NCBI RefSeq assembly: GCF_900107485.1
Contig: NZ_FNQE01000016.1
Span: 1-64,000 of the forward strand
Origin: Proteiniborus ethanoligenes
Lineage (GTDB): Bacteria > Bacillota > Clostridia > Tissierellales > Proteiniboraceae
Reading direction: 5' to 3'
DNA: 64,000 nucleotides
Shown: positions 8,761 to 17,732 of the stretch, in pieces
Numbering within the stretch: the first letter of the stretch is position 1
Layout: each line of letters begins with the position of its first letter
Made by a program: the position numbers and the translations under genes
Notes under the pieces: model-generated
What the model saw: only the letters and a program-made list of their open reading frames with translations
Told to the model about the DNA's origin: nothing
Database searches by the model: none

Positions 8761-11187
8761 ATGAACAATAAAGCTTTTAAAACTCTTACTGCGTTAATTC
8801 TAATTTTATCCATGCTTATAATGACTGGATGCCAAGCAGTTAAAAATATTCTGCCAGAAAAGGAGGATATAAAAAAAATCCTTGAAGCTACAAGGGGAGA
8901 AAAAGAGCAAGACCTTGAAAACATTTTTGAAATAATCAATATAGATTCTAAAAACATAGGAAAGGTAAGCACTCAGATGCTAACCTTAGCAAAGCTTTAT
9001 TATGATCTATCCTATCCTAAAATAGAAAATAATACTGGAGATCTAAAGTTAAAGCTACCATTAAATCCAGATTTTAAGGGAAAAACATTAGACAAAGCAA
9101 AAAGTCATGAGTTAAGCGAGCTTTCAGCATCAGCAGCAATCACCATGTCTATGCCTTATTTCTCCATATCGAGTAGTGCATTGGCTTTTGCATATGCACC
9201 TGATTCTGCATTTGCTGTACATAACTTAGCTGCTTCCATTCGTCTTGCAATAGAGAATAATGACAAAAGTGTATTTGAAATCGAGGGGCTTTACCCCTTA
9301 GAAGATAGTGCAGCCTTGTACCTTTATTCTATTGCCATAGAGCCAGAGAGGATAGAATCATACATAAATCTAGGAAATATATTTATGGAAATGGCTGGAG
9401 AAGATGTGGATGTAGTTAGTACGCCTTATTTTTCTGGAGATATGACTAAGGCTCAAATGCTAAATTACGCTAAAGGTTTATTTGAAAAGGCTTATTCTAT
9501 TGATAATGAAAGTAGCTTAGCCTGTACAGGTATGGCAAATTATTATTATGCCAAGGGAGATAGAGATAAATGGCTAGAATGGATAGTAAAAGCTTCAAAA
9601 GGAGTTGCTTTTTATAAAAAGGTTGATCAAAAAGTAGAAGAAATAGAGACTGTAACCAAGAAAGTAGGAGAACAGGGATATATCTCTGGAGACGTTGCAA
9701 AGGAAGCTATTGATCAATTAAGTAAAATAGAGGTATTTACTACTGCGGACTATTTTGAAGAACTAAGCCCAGATATTGCTACTGCTATTCGCAAGAAAAT
9801 GAATAGCTTACCTAAGGACGATGTAATATTTAAAATCAATACTCAGCCCTATGTTGCTGGTGTAACCTCTTATGAGCTTTACTCTAAGCAGTATAGCATT
9901 GCTGCAGAGGATTATTATTTTAGTATAATAAACAGCCTGGAAAAATGGAGAGAGGAAGTGTCTGAAAAAAAACAGGCCATAGATGAAAAACTATATTCAC
10001 AGACTGAAGAAATTGATAGTAGCATAATGGAGGAACTAGCTGAGCGGTTAGGAAAAGGAGATTTATCGGCTCTAGAAGAAATAAAAAAATATTTAAATTC
10101 AGTTGCTCCTAATATAGATTTATTTCCAGGCTATGATTATTCCCAAATTGAATCAGTAAAAAACTCCATAGCTGTGAACAATCAAATGCTACTTCAACTA
10201 AGAACTACGTATTATATGCTATATCTGGATCATGAATTAAATAAGGCTCAAGAGCTTGATTGGAATAAAAAGCAACTATTTTATGAAAAAGCTAATAGTT
10301 TATTCGAACAGGAAGATGCAGAGATAGAGCCTTTATCTGCAAAGCTTAATAATGCTGATGAATATGAAGCAGCAATTATAGCGAAAGAGATCAGCAAAAT
10401 AAGGAACGAATATTCTCGTAAACGTAATGAACTTAGGCAAACTGGCTTTGCAGATTTAACAGGAGAAATATTCCCTAAATATCCTAAGGCAATGAATACT
10501 TTGATGAAAATGTGGGAGGAATGTGCTCCTCTTATACGCTTTATTGAGGATGAGCAGACAAGGAATTATAAGTATTATGAATTAAGTGAATACACTGTTC
10601 ACATTGCCACGAGCTATATGTATTTAGCAGCTAACTTAAATGGCTTTGGAAGCTGGGAAGATGCTACAACCATGGAATGGGAAGAATTGAATGCAGAGCA
10701 ATCAAAGATTGAAAAGCAGGCAGAAGAAGCTCAAAAAGAGGCTATTGCCAAAGCAGAAGCGGAAAAGGCATATCAAAAAATACCTGTTCCAGTTAGGGCT
10801 TTGCAAGCATTACTAGGAGATACAACATTTTCAAAAAGCTTCGGTCCCATTAGCATATCAGTGTCTCCAACAAATATATCTATGGCAGGTGCACTCATAG
10901 CAGCAGGAGAGATTGGCTACAATTGGGTAGAGGATACTGGTACAGTAGGTCTCGGCTTAGGAGCACAAATGAAAGGTAAAGGCGTTGGGGGCAGTGCTTC
11001 AACCTTATTGACATTGACCTTTGATGCAAATACTGGAAATGTAAAGGAAATAGACTGGAAGGCCTCAGCAGACGCATCTTTTGATATTGGAGTCTTTAGC
11101 CTTGGAGGAGGCTATTCTACATCAGTTATGCATGGAGGAGATTTTTCGTCTTCCCTTGGTTGGGGGGATTATGGGATTTCAAGATAA
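8761..11187 (+). CDS. Large predicted lipoprotein of unknown function
   Basis: An 808-residue protein with a clear lipoprotein signal (hydrophobic stretch, then LIMTGC with the acylated Cys near residue 23). The body is largely helical, with TPR-like segments such as IEPERIESYINLGNIFMEMAG and YAKGLFEKAYSIDNESS around residues 190-270, then long charged helices up to about residue 660 with a coiled-coil stretch (QSKIEKQAEEAQKEAIAKAEAEKAY in part). The last 130 residues change character and become Gly/Ser/Ala-rich beta (GLGLGAQMKGKG, FSLGGGYSTS). I do not recognise the family. It is monocistronic, flanked by a 220-bp gap and a terminator. Confidence 0.7.
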   Translation: MNNKAFKTLTALILILSMLIMTGCQAVKNILPEKEDIKKILEATRGEKEQDLENIFEIINIDSKNIGKVSTQMLTLAKLYYDLSYPKIENNTGDLKLKLPLNPDFKGKTLDKAKSHELSELSASAAITMSMPYFSISSSALAFAYAPDSAFAVHNLAASIRLAIENNDKSVFEIEGLYPLEDSAALYLYSIAIEPERIESYINLGNIFMEMAGEDVDVVSTPYFSGDMTKAQMLNYAKGLFEKAYSIDNESSLACTGMANYYYAKGDRDKWLEWIVKASKGVAFYKKVDQKVEEIETVTKKVGEQGYISGDVAKEAIDQLSKIEVFTTADYFEELSPDIATAIRKKMNSLPKDDVIFKINTQPYVAGVTSYELYSKQYSIAAEDYYFSIINSLEKWREEVSEKKQAIDEKLYSQTEEIDSSIMEELAERLGKGDLSALEEIKKYLNSVAPNIDLFPGYDYSQIESVKNSIAVNNQMLLQLRTTYYMLYLDHELNKAQELDWNKKQLFYEKANSLFEQEDAEIEPLSAKLNNADEYEAAIIAKEISKIRNEYSRKRNELRQTGFADLTGEIFPKYPKAMNTLMKMWEECAPLIRFIEDEQTRNYKYYELSEYTVHIATSYMYLAANLNGFGSWEDATTMEWEELNAEQSKIEKQAEEAQKEAIAKAEAEKAYQKIPVPVRALQALLGDTTFSKSFGPISISVSPTNISMAGALIAAGEIGYNWVEDTGTVGLGLGAQMKGKGVGGSASTLLTLTFDANTGNVKEIDWKASADASFDIGVFSLGGGYSTSVMHGGDFSSSLGWGDYGISR

Positions 11188-11488
11188 AAGCAAATAAAAT
11201 ATTGTTAGATAAGATCAGTGGGTATATTATCCATTGGTCTTTTTTATTATAAATTTAGTACGAAATAGCACTTATTACATTGTTATTTAATCATTAGTTG
11301 TGGTATTATATAATACAATATTTAATTCAGCCTATAAATTGTTAACAAAAATATAATCGTTTTTGTATACAGAAAAAGCAGAACAATATATAATATTATT
11401 TAAGGCAGAGTTTATATCTTCACTGGAGAGCAATTGAATTTTTATCTAATCTTTAAGTTGTTAAAACAAGTAAAAGGAGGACAATTTA
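11188..11488 (+). terminator. Terminator plus gene-free gap
   Basis: A terminator (AAGATCAGTGG pairing with CCATTGGTCTT, then a T-run) occupies 11211-11246. The rest of this 301-base gap holds a perfect 14-base palindrome GTATTATATAATAC at 11303-11316 and is otherwise plain AT-rich leader before the sigma-54 regulator gene. I see no small gene in it. Confidence 0.7.
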
Positions 11489-13330
11489 ATGGATTATGAA
11501 AAAATCGGCATTATAGAATATCGTCAGTTGTCACAAAAGGTAGCTGAGGCTATAAAGGCTGTTCTTGGCATTGACGTAACAATAATGAATGAATGGATGG
11601 AGCGTATAGCAGGTACAGGAATCTATAAGTCATTAATTAATGATAATATTGAGGAAAATTCAGCATTTGGTAGATGCTTTTCTACTGGTAAAGCACAAGT
11701 GATTACAAATAGATGTCAAGAAGATTCATTATTTATTGGCTGTTCAAGACTTTCAACATGTGCAGAACAAGCAACTATATGTGTTCCTATTAAGCAGGAG
11801 GATAAAACCATAGGAGTCTTAGGTATTGTTGCCTTCAATGGAGAACAGAAAAAACAGGTAATTAATAATGAAGATGTATACTTAAATTATCTGGAAAAGA
11901 TGGCTTTTCTTTTGGAAGGGAAATATTCAGAATATCAGTCAAACCTAGAGAAGAAAGTTTTATCCGATAGAATGAAAGGCATACTAGATACAATTAATTC
12001 AGGTGTAGTAATATACGATGGGGATGGAAATGTTTTATACAAAAATAACTCTCTAGTTAGAATATTAAATGAAATAGGCATAGAAAACATGGATAATTTT
12101 GTAAATGAAATAAGGAAAAATGATCTTCTCCAAAGCTTGCTAGATAATGATGAGTGCACTCATCCATGCGAGATTGCTATTGATATTCTTGGCGTAAAAT
12201 ACAATCTTCTTGTGACTATAACTTATTTGAAAACAGACAGTTTTTCTAATGAAGTCATGCTGACTATTCAAAATATTAACTATTTTAAAAAGCAGGTTAT
12301 GCAGTCTATAGAAAAAAATCATGTTAGGCTTCAATTTGACAATATTCTAGGCGTGTCAGAGAACTTCCTTGAGGTTAAATCTCTTGCAGAAAAAGCAGCA
12401 TTATCTGATTCAAATGTGTTGCTTCTAGGTGAAAGTGGAACTGGAAAAGAACTTTTCGCTAGAGCTATACACAATCATAGTGAGAGAAAAGACAATGCTT
12501 TTGTTCCTATTAACTGCGGTGCCATACCAGATGCATTGTTTGAAAGTGAGCTTTTCGGTTATGAAAAAGGTGCATTCACAGGAGCCTATTCTAATAAAAT
12601 AGGAAAGTTTGAAATTGCTGATAAGGGTACAGTTTTTTTAGATGAAATTAGTGAATTACCATATCGCCTACAGGTAAAGCTTTTAAGAATTTTGCAAGAT
12701 AAGGAAGTATCAAGGATTGGAAGCAACATTATACACAAAATTGATATTAAAATAATAGCTGCTTCAAATGTGGATTTAAAACAAAGAGTAAAAGAAGGGC
12801 TTTTTAGAGAGGATTTATATTACAGACTTAATGTAATACCACTCTATATTCCACCGCTTAGAAAGCGTGAGGATGATATTATATTTATTGCTAACCATTT
12901 CATTAAATATTATTCTGAAATGTTAAAGAAGGATATTAGAGGAATAAGTCAAGATGCCATATCTATGCTTTTGAAATATCCATGGCCAGGAAATGTAAGA
13001 GAGCTTCAAAATGTAATAGAGTATGCAGTTAACTTCGAGCAAAGGGACATAATTCATAGTGAATTAATTGAAAGAAGACTTTTATCCAATAACGATAAGT
13101 GCAGCTTGACGAAGCATTTAAGTGGAAAATCCCTTGGGAACTGCTTAAAGGAATTAGAAAGAGAAATTATATCCAGCTCAATTAGTAGATATTCATTTCC
13201 AAATAGTAAAGATTATATAACTCAGCAGGTGTGTAGAGAATTAGATATTAGCAGGGCAACTCTTTATAGAAAAATCAAGGAGCTAGACATAAATCTCAAC
13301 GATGAGAATTTTCTCATTAATGAGATTTGA
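11489..13330 (+). CDS. Sigma-54-dependent transcriptional activator with Cys-rich GAF-like sensor
   Basis: A 613-residue enhancer-binding protein. Residues 1-150 form a GAF-like sensor with cysteines at 63, 76, 85, 91 and 98, a cluster that could bind metal, an Fe-S cluster or sense thiol redox state. A PAS-like domain covers about 155-265. The AAA+ domain follows, with Walker A GESGTGKE at 314-321, the sigma-54 contact GAFTGA at 361-366, and DEISELP. A Fis-type helix-turn-helix ends the protein (SRATLYRKIKEL). Three palindromic sites lie at its 3' end and downstream, followed by a -24/-12 promoter in front of the selenoprotein-transporter operon, so that operon is its evident target. It is not preceded by a receiver domain, so it senses a ligand directly. 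Confidence 0.9.
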   Translation: MDYEKIGIIEYRQLSQKVAEAIKAVLGIDVTIMNEWMERIAGTGIYKSLINDNIEENSAFGRCFSTGKAQVITNRCQEDSLFIGCSRLSTCAEQATICVPIKQEDKTIGVLGIVAFNGEQKKQVINNEDVYLNYLEKMAFLLEGKYSEYQSNLEKKVLSDRMKGILDTINSGVVIYDGDGNVLYKNNSLVRILNEIGIENMDNFVNEIRKNDLLQSLLDNDECTHPCEIAIDILGVKYNLLVTITYLKTDSFSNEVMLTIQNINYFKKQVMQSIEKNHVRLQFDNILGVSENFLEVKSLAEKAALSDSNVLLLGESGTGKELFARAIHNHSERKDNAFVPINCGAIPDALFESELFGYEKGAFTGAYSNKIGKFEIADKGTVFLDEISELPYRLQVKLLRILQDKEVSRIGSNIIHKIDIKIIAASNVDLKQRVKEGLFREDLYYRLNVIPLYIPPLRKREDDIIFIANHFIKYYSEMLKKDIRGISQDAISMLLKYPWPGNVRELQNVIEYAVNFEQRDIIHSELIERRLLSNNDKCSLTKHLSGKSLGNCLKELEREIISSSISRYSFPNSKDYITQQVCRELDISRATLYRKIKELDINLNDENFLINEI

Positions 13331-13397
13331 CGGCTTCGACTAATACAATTACTATATATACACATCTATATATTGGCAACATGTCTCATGATTGAGA
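13294..13397 (+). promoter_or_regulatory. Three upstream activating sites, TCTCA-N4-TGAGA
   Basis: Copies lie at 13294-13307 (spacer ACGA), 13312-13325 (spacer TTAA) and 13384-13397 (spacer TGAT). The first two are 18 bases apart and the third is 72 bases further on, four times that distance, although 18 is not an integral number of helical turns. The first two overlap the 3' end of the activator gene. They precede the sigma-54 promoter by about 43 to 133 bases, where enhancer sites are expected. Binding by the adjacent activator is inference. Confidence 0.75.
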
Positions 13398-13439
13398 CTT
13401 TTAGACAAGGGGTATAAGGTAATAACAGGGGTTCTTTTG

Positions 13440-13455
13440 TGGCATGATTATTGCA
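13440..13455 (+). promoter_or_regulatory. Sigma-54 (-24/-12) promoter
   Basis: TGGCATGATTATTGCA matches the TGGCAC-N5-TTGCA consensus with correct GG/GC spacing and one mismatch in the -24 element. It lies 65 bases before the selenoprotein start, in the gap after a sigma-54 activator. Confidence 0.85.
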
Positions 13456-13519
13456 TTATAGTAAGACTATATTGACGCTTATTAAAAATAATATGGAAAA
13501 CATCACGGGAGGTATACGT

Positions 13520-13792
13520 ATGAAGAAAATCATTGTTTTTGGAAGTAAGCATTGACCAGGCTGTGCACCTATGAAAGAGTTTCTTTCAGATGAAAATATT
13601 AAATTTTTATATCTAGATATTTCTGAGAATATGTTAAACTTAAAAACCTTTTTAAAATATAGGGACAGTGCTCCTGAGTTTGAAGAAATTAAAAAGGCTG
13701 GTAGAGTTGGATTGCCTTGTATAGTAATCAATAATGGTGAAGAAATAGTTTTTGATAAGGCTTCGTTAGATATTGAAGAGTTGAAGAAATAG
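13520..13792 (+). CDS. Selenocysteine-containing glutaredoxin-like protein (TGA at codon 12 read as Sec)
   Basis: A 90-residue thioredoxin-fold protein if the in-frame TGA at 13553-13555 is read as selenocysteine. The start at 13520 has a GGGAGG ribosome binding site. The first 18 residues run MKKIIVFGSKHUPGCAPM, placing Sec12 and Cys15 where glutaredoxin-related proteins (COG4545 type) carry a CxxC pair. The cis-Pro loop is GLPCIVINNGEE. A hairpin suited to a bacterial SECIS element follows the TGA. An annotation that starts at the ATG at 13571 would lose the active site. It is the first gene after the sigma-54 promoter and is followed 16 bases later by the transporter permease gene, so it should act with that transporter, perhaps reducing its cargo after uptake. 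That role is inference. Confidence 0.88.
13572..13588 (+). promoter_or_regulatory. Candidate bacterial SECIS hairpin
   Basis: TGAAAG pairs perfectly with CTTTCA around the loop AGTTT. The loop begins 22 bases after the TGA codon and has G at its second position, which fits the known rules for bacterial SECIS elements (loop about 16-37 bases downstream, G in the first two loop positions). Confidence 0.7.
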
Positions 13793-13808
13793 TAAGGAGG
13801 TAAATAAG

Positions 13809-15218
13809 TTGATAAAAAGTCTCGGAGTGACATTTGAGAAAATGTATAAACGCCCCTTTTATAAAGTGTTGCTGCTTATATTTGGATTTCTTTCTCTTCC
13901 TTTTGTTTTAGTTAAATATATGAAAAATAAAAGGAACAATGATTATGCTATTTTAAGACAAAGTATCTATCAGAGGCTTGAAAAAGAAGGGGTTAGAGAA
14001 GAAACATACAATAATGCTCAAGAACAGCTTAAAAACAAATTGTCATTTTTTAAGAAAGAATTAAGCCCAGAAGAATTTGAACGTCAAGTTAAAGAAATTA
14101 CAGATAAAAAGTTTAATGAAATTATTCATAATGAATTAAATATAATATCTAGACAAAAACATGTTAAAAATGTTAACTTTTGCAATACATTTATAGAAAT
14201 GTTTAATAATAAGCTATTTCTTACCCTTTCAATAATACTGTCTTTTCCAATGTATATATTGATTTTAATATTCAGCAATCCTTATGCAAAATACATTGTT
14301 GAAAGACTTTTCATGATGGTCTTTGTCATATTTGGTGTTACTTGGTTAGTATTTACAATACTATATTTGTCACCTATGGACCCTGCCACTAACATATTAG
14401 GACAAACAGCAACACCAGAGCAAGTTGCACAGTTCAATAGTATTTATGGTCTTGACAAACCATATCATATACAGCTAATAGGTACTTTTAAAAGCCTGTT
14501 TTCATTTGATTTAGGTAAATCCTATGTAGGAAATGAAGATGTTCTCTCAGCAATAATGAGAAAATTTCCTGTTACATTACAATTGACATTTGCTTCTCTT
14601 ATAATAGCAGTTTTGATTGCAATACCTGCAGGAATAATATCTGCAATAAAACAATACTCATCATTTGATTATATATTTATGCTTGGTGCTCTATTAGGGC
14701 TATCAATACCAAATTTCTGGTTAGGACTAATTATGATATTAAACTTTTCGATTAAGCTAAAATGGCTGCCTGCTACTTTTGTGGTAGGTGATTGGAAAAC
14801 ACTTATTATGCCAAGTATAGTTTTAGGAACAGCTTTGGCTGCCAGTGTAGCCCGAATGACAAGATCCTCAATGCTAGAGGTTAAGAACATGGATTATATT
14901 TTTACTGCTCGTGCAAAAGGATTAAGTGAAAGAAAGGTTATAACAAAGCATATTCTTGGCAATGCAATGATACCTATTGTTACGGTTATAGGATTACAAT
15001 TTGGTGGTATGCTTGGAGGCTCTGCAGTTACAGAAAAAGTATTCAATATTAATGGTATCGGAAGCTTTATAGTGGACAAGCAGTTTGTTCCAGACATACC
15101 TATTGTTCTTGCAGGAGTAGTTTATGTCGCAGTAATCATAAGCTTAGCTAATTTAATAGTTGATATCATGTATGCATTTTTGGATCCAAGAATCAAATCC
15201 AAAATGAAATCCTATTAA
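13809..15218 (+). CDS. Peptide-type ABC transporter permease (OppB/DppB family) with N-terminal extension
   Basis: A 469-residue permease; ordinary DppB proteins are about 310-340. Residues 1-155 are extra: one membrane segment (about 17-37), a charged helical stretch of about 90 residues, then a second membrane segment. The DppB part starts near residue 160 (ERLFMMVFVIFGVTWLVF) and is complete: LSPMDPA, the EAA-type loop with RAKGLSERKVITKHILGNAMIP, and the terminal LDPRIK. It starts at TTG behind AAGGAGG. It pairs with the next gene. The extension suggests an added cytoplasmic or regulatory module. Confidence 0.9.
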   Translation: MIKSLGVTFEKMYKRPFYKVLLLIFGFLSLPFVLVKYMKNKRNNDYAILRQSIYQRLEKEGVREETYNNAQEQLKNKLSFFKKELSPEEFERQVKEITDKKFNEIIHNELNIISRQKHVKNVNFCNTFIEMFNNKLFLTLSIILSFPMYILILIFSNPYAKYIVERLFMMVFVIFGVTWLVFTILYLSPMDPATNILGQTATPEQVAQFNSIYGLDKPYHIQLIGTFKSLFSFDLGKSYVGNEDVLSAIMRKFPVTLQLTFASLIIAVLIAIPAGIISAIKQYSSFDYIFMLGALLGLSIPNFWLGLIMILNFSIKLKWLPATFVVGDWKTLIMPSIVLGTALAASVARMTRSSMLEVKNMDYIFTARAKGLSERKVITKHILGNAMIPIVTVIGLQFGGMLGGSAVTEKVFNINGIGSFIVDKQFVPDIPIVLAGVVYVAVIISLANLIVDIMYAFLDPRIKSKMKSY

Positions 15219-15233
15219 GGAGAGTTAGAAACT

Positions 15234-16742
15234 ATGGAGAATAAACAATATAAGAAAAGAATCCAACAAAGAAAATTGAATAGTTTTCAAGAATACAAGA
15301 CATCTACATTTGCTTGGGGAGCATCATTTCTTTTGTTTTTAATAATTCTCATTTCAAGTGTAGACATAGCAAGTGGCCAGATAAAGAAATTATCTTTAGC
15401 TGTGTCTTTAGTATTTCTTGTATCAGGAATAATTCAATATCTTGTTACTAATAAAATTAGGAAAGAGATATTAAAATATGATGATATTAAATCTTCAACA
15501 AGATTAATTGGCTATTTTTTAATTCCTTTTGCTTTAACAGGAAATTTTTTTATAGCTATAGCTGGATTTACATTGATTAAAAAAGAAAAAACTATTGAGT
15601 ATACTCTCTGTATATATTCAATATTAACTACTTTTACAATTATGCTTGTATCATCATTAAATCTATTTAAAGAATATGTATCTAATACTTTTATGATTGG
15701 AATGGGCATATTGCTTGGTATTACTTTGTTCTATGTGTTTACTATGTTTATGGTTTCAAAGTACGTCAAAGGCAAGCATGTGGATAAAAAGCTAGTACCC
15801 ATTGCTATTCCTCTTATTCTCAGTATTGGAATAGGTAATTTATTTGCATTTCTCTTAGGCTTGATAATTATTAGCAAGGCAAGACATAAAGACGAGGAAA
15901 TATCTATTGAATGGATTGATGTCCTAAGAAGGCTCTTTAGAAACTATATGTCTGTATTAGGTATGTTTGTAGTAACACTTCTTATATCATTATCTATTTG
16001 TAGCTATTTAACCTTTGATTATTCAATAGCTATTGACAATAACTATTCTGCTATACTTCTGTCACCTTCATTAGAGTATCCTTTCGGTACAGATAATTAT
16101 GGTAGATGTGTATTTACAAGAATTATTTTTGGAGCTAGAATTTCTCTAGTAGTAGGTACAATAGCGACTTTAGTTCCTATTGTAATAGGAGGTATTTTAG
16201 GTGCTTTATCAGGCTACTATGGAAAAAGAACAGACAATATTATTATGAGACTTTTGGACGTACTTTACGCTGTTCCAGGGATACTTCTAGCTATTGCAAT
16301 AGTTGCAGCTTTTGGCGCCAGTACAATGAACTTAATTTTAGCCTTAAGTATTGGTTCCATACCTATGTATGCAAGAACTGTCAGAGCTACTGTTATGAGC
16401 ATTGCAAACCAGGAGTTTGTTGAGGCTGCAAAGGCATGTGGTGCAAAAGATTTCACTATTGTATTTAAACATATTATACCTAACTCTTTGGCACCTATTA
16501 TTGTAAGGGCAACGCTAGGAATAGGAGGAGCCGTGCTTTCCACCAGTTCTTTAAGCTATTTAGGATTAGGTGTAGAGCCACATATTCCAGAGTGGGGAAA
16601 TATTCTTAAAATTGGAAGTGCTTATCTTGAAACCAGCCCATATTTAGCTATTTTCCCAGGACTGGCAATTATATTAATAGTTTTAGCCTTCAACTATTTT
16701 GGTGATGGTCTTAGAGATGCTTTAGATCCTAAGTTGAAGTAA
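15234..16742 (+). CDS. Peptide-type ABC transporter permease (OppC/DppC family) with long multi-span N-terminus
   Basis: A 502-residue permease; typical DppC proteins are about 280-310. Residues 1-220 hold about six extra hydrophobic segments, then LRRLFRNYMSVLGMFVV begins the DppC core. The core shows PFGTDNYGRCVFTRIIFGAR, the EAA loop AKACGAKDFTIVFKHIIPNS and the terminal GDGLRDALDPKLK. Two copies of a similar pattern (FALTGNFFIAIAGFTLI and IGIGNLFAFLLGLIII) suggest an internal duplication in the extension. Both permeases of this operon are enlarged, so the extensions may contact each other. Confidence 0.9.
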   Translation: MENKQYKKRIQQRKLNSFQEYKTSTFAWGASFLLFLIILISSVDIASGQIKKLSLAVSLVFLVSGIIQYLVTNKIRKEILKYDDIKSSTRLIGYFLIPFALTGNFFIAIAGFTLIKKEKTIEYTLCIYSILTTFTIMLVSSLNLFKEYVSNTFMIGMGILLGITLFYVFTMFMVSKYVKGKHVDKKLVPIAIPLILSIGIGNLFAFLLGLIIISKARHKDEEISIEWIDVLRRLFRNYMSVLGMFVVTLLISLSICSYLTFDYSIAIDNNYSAILLSPSLEYPFGTDNYGRCVFTRIIFGARISLVVGTIATLVPIVIGGILGALSGYYGKRTDNIIMRLLDVLYAVPGILLAIAIVAAFGASTMNLILALSIGSIPMYARTVRATVMSIANQEFVEAAKACGAKDFTIVFKHIIPNSLAPIIVRATLGIGGAVLSTSSLSYLGLGVEPHIPEWGNILKIGSAYLETSPYLAIFPGLAIILIVLAFNYFGDGLRDALDPKLK

Positions 16743-16758
16743 GGAAGGAGGTTAAATT

Positions 16759-17730
16759 TTGGATAATAATATATTAGAAATAAAGAATCTTCATGTTCAT
16801 TATATTACAGAGGATGAAACCGTTAGGGCGGTAAATGGACTGAACTTATCCTTACAAAAAGGAGAGAGCTTGGGATTAGTAGGTGAAACAGGTGCTGGTA
16901 AAACAACTACTGCATTGTCAATAATGCAATTGGTACCCTACCCACCTGGAGTTATTACAGATGGAGAGATAATATTCCAAGGCAAAAACCTTATTTATAA
17001 TACAGATAAAGAGAATCAACAAATGAGAGGTAATGGTATATCTATGATATTTCAAGATCCTATGACTTCTCTCAATCCAATAATGACTATAGGAGAACAG
17101 TTAGTAGAGGTTATCTTAACTCATAAAAAAGTCACCAAGGAAGAGGCAAAACAGCAAGCAATTGAATTATTAAAGGTTGTAGGAGTTAAAGAAGACAGAT
17201 TTAATGATTATCCACATCAGTTTTCAGGTGGCATGAAGCAAAGAGTAGTTATTACTATGGCGCTCTTATGTAACCCTCAGCTTTTAATTGCAGATGAGCC
17301 TACTACCGCTTTAGATGTGACTATACAAGCTCAGGTTTTGGATATCATAAGAGAGCTTCAACAAAAATACAACATGTCTATGATACTCATAACCCATGAT
17401 CTAGGTGTTGTTGCAGAAACATGTGACAAGGTTGCCATTATGTATGCTGGTGAAATAGTAGAAACAGGAACGATAGAGGAAGTATATACTAATGCTAAAC
17501 ACCCCTATACTAGAGGATTATTTGAGTCAATACCAAAACTAGATGAGGATAATGAAAAACTGATACCTATTCCAGGTAGCACTCCTAATGCTGCAGCATT
17601 GCCGGATGGATGCTTTTTCCATCCTAGATGTAAGTATAAACAGGAAATATGCGAGAAGGTTTCACCACCTGTAATGGGAGAAGGACACTGTTATAAATGT
17701 CATTTTTCATTATTTGAAAAGGAGCAATAA
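16759..17730 (+). CDS. Peptide ABC transporter ATP-binding protein (OppD/DppD family)
   Basis: A 323-residue ATPase with Walker [11 protein letters not shown]-loop [10 protein letters not shown], signature FSGGMKQR, Walker [13 protein letters not shown] and the switch His in LITHDLG. The C-terminal oligopeptide/dipeptide extension is present ([14 protein letters not shown] and later Cys), which in relatives can carry an Fe-S cluster. It starts at TTG behind AAGGAGG. Confidence 0.94.
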   Translation: MDNNILEIKNLHVHYITEDETVRAVNGLNLSLQKGESLGLVGETGAGKTTTALSIMQLVPYPPGVITDGEIIFQGKNLIYNTDKENQQMRGNGISMIFQDPMTSLNPIMTIGEQLVEVILTHKKVTKEEAKQQAIELLKVVGVKEDRFNDYPHQFSGGMKQRVVITMALLCNPQLLIADEPTTALDVTIQAQVLDIIRELQQKYNMSMILITHDLGVVAETCDKVAIMYAGEIVETGTIEEVYTNAKHPYTRGLFESIPKLDEDNEKLIPIPGSTPNAAALPDGCFFHPRCKYKQEICEKVSPPVMGEGHCYKCHFSLFEKEQ

Positions 17731-17732
17731 AT

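Noticed and set aside
8620-8772. An open frame of about 50 codons before the large lipoprotein gene (begins MVIAHMKSFTAK)
   Set aside because: It has no ribosome binding site, runs through the lipoprotein gene's own Shine-Dalgarno and overlaps its start. It is probably chance.
13571-13792. Start of the glutaredoxin gene at the ATG at 13571
   Set aside because: It would remove the active-site motif, and no Shine-Dalgarno lies before it; the upstream ATG at 13520 with GGGAGG fits better.
13456-13833. 125-codon minus-strand open frame across the selenoprotein gene
   Set aside because: It is the mirror of the coding gene, has no ribosome binding site and shows no protein family features.
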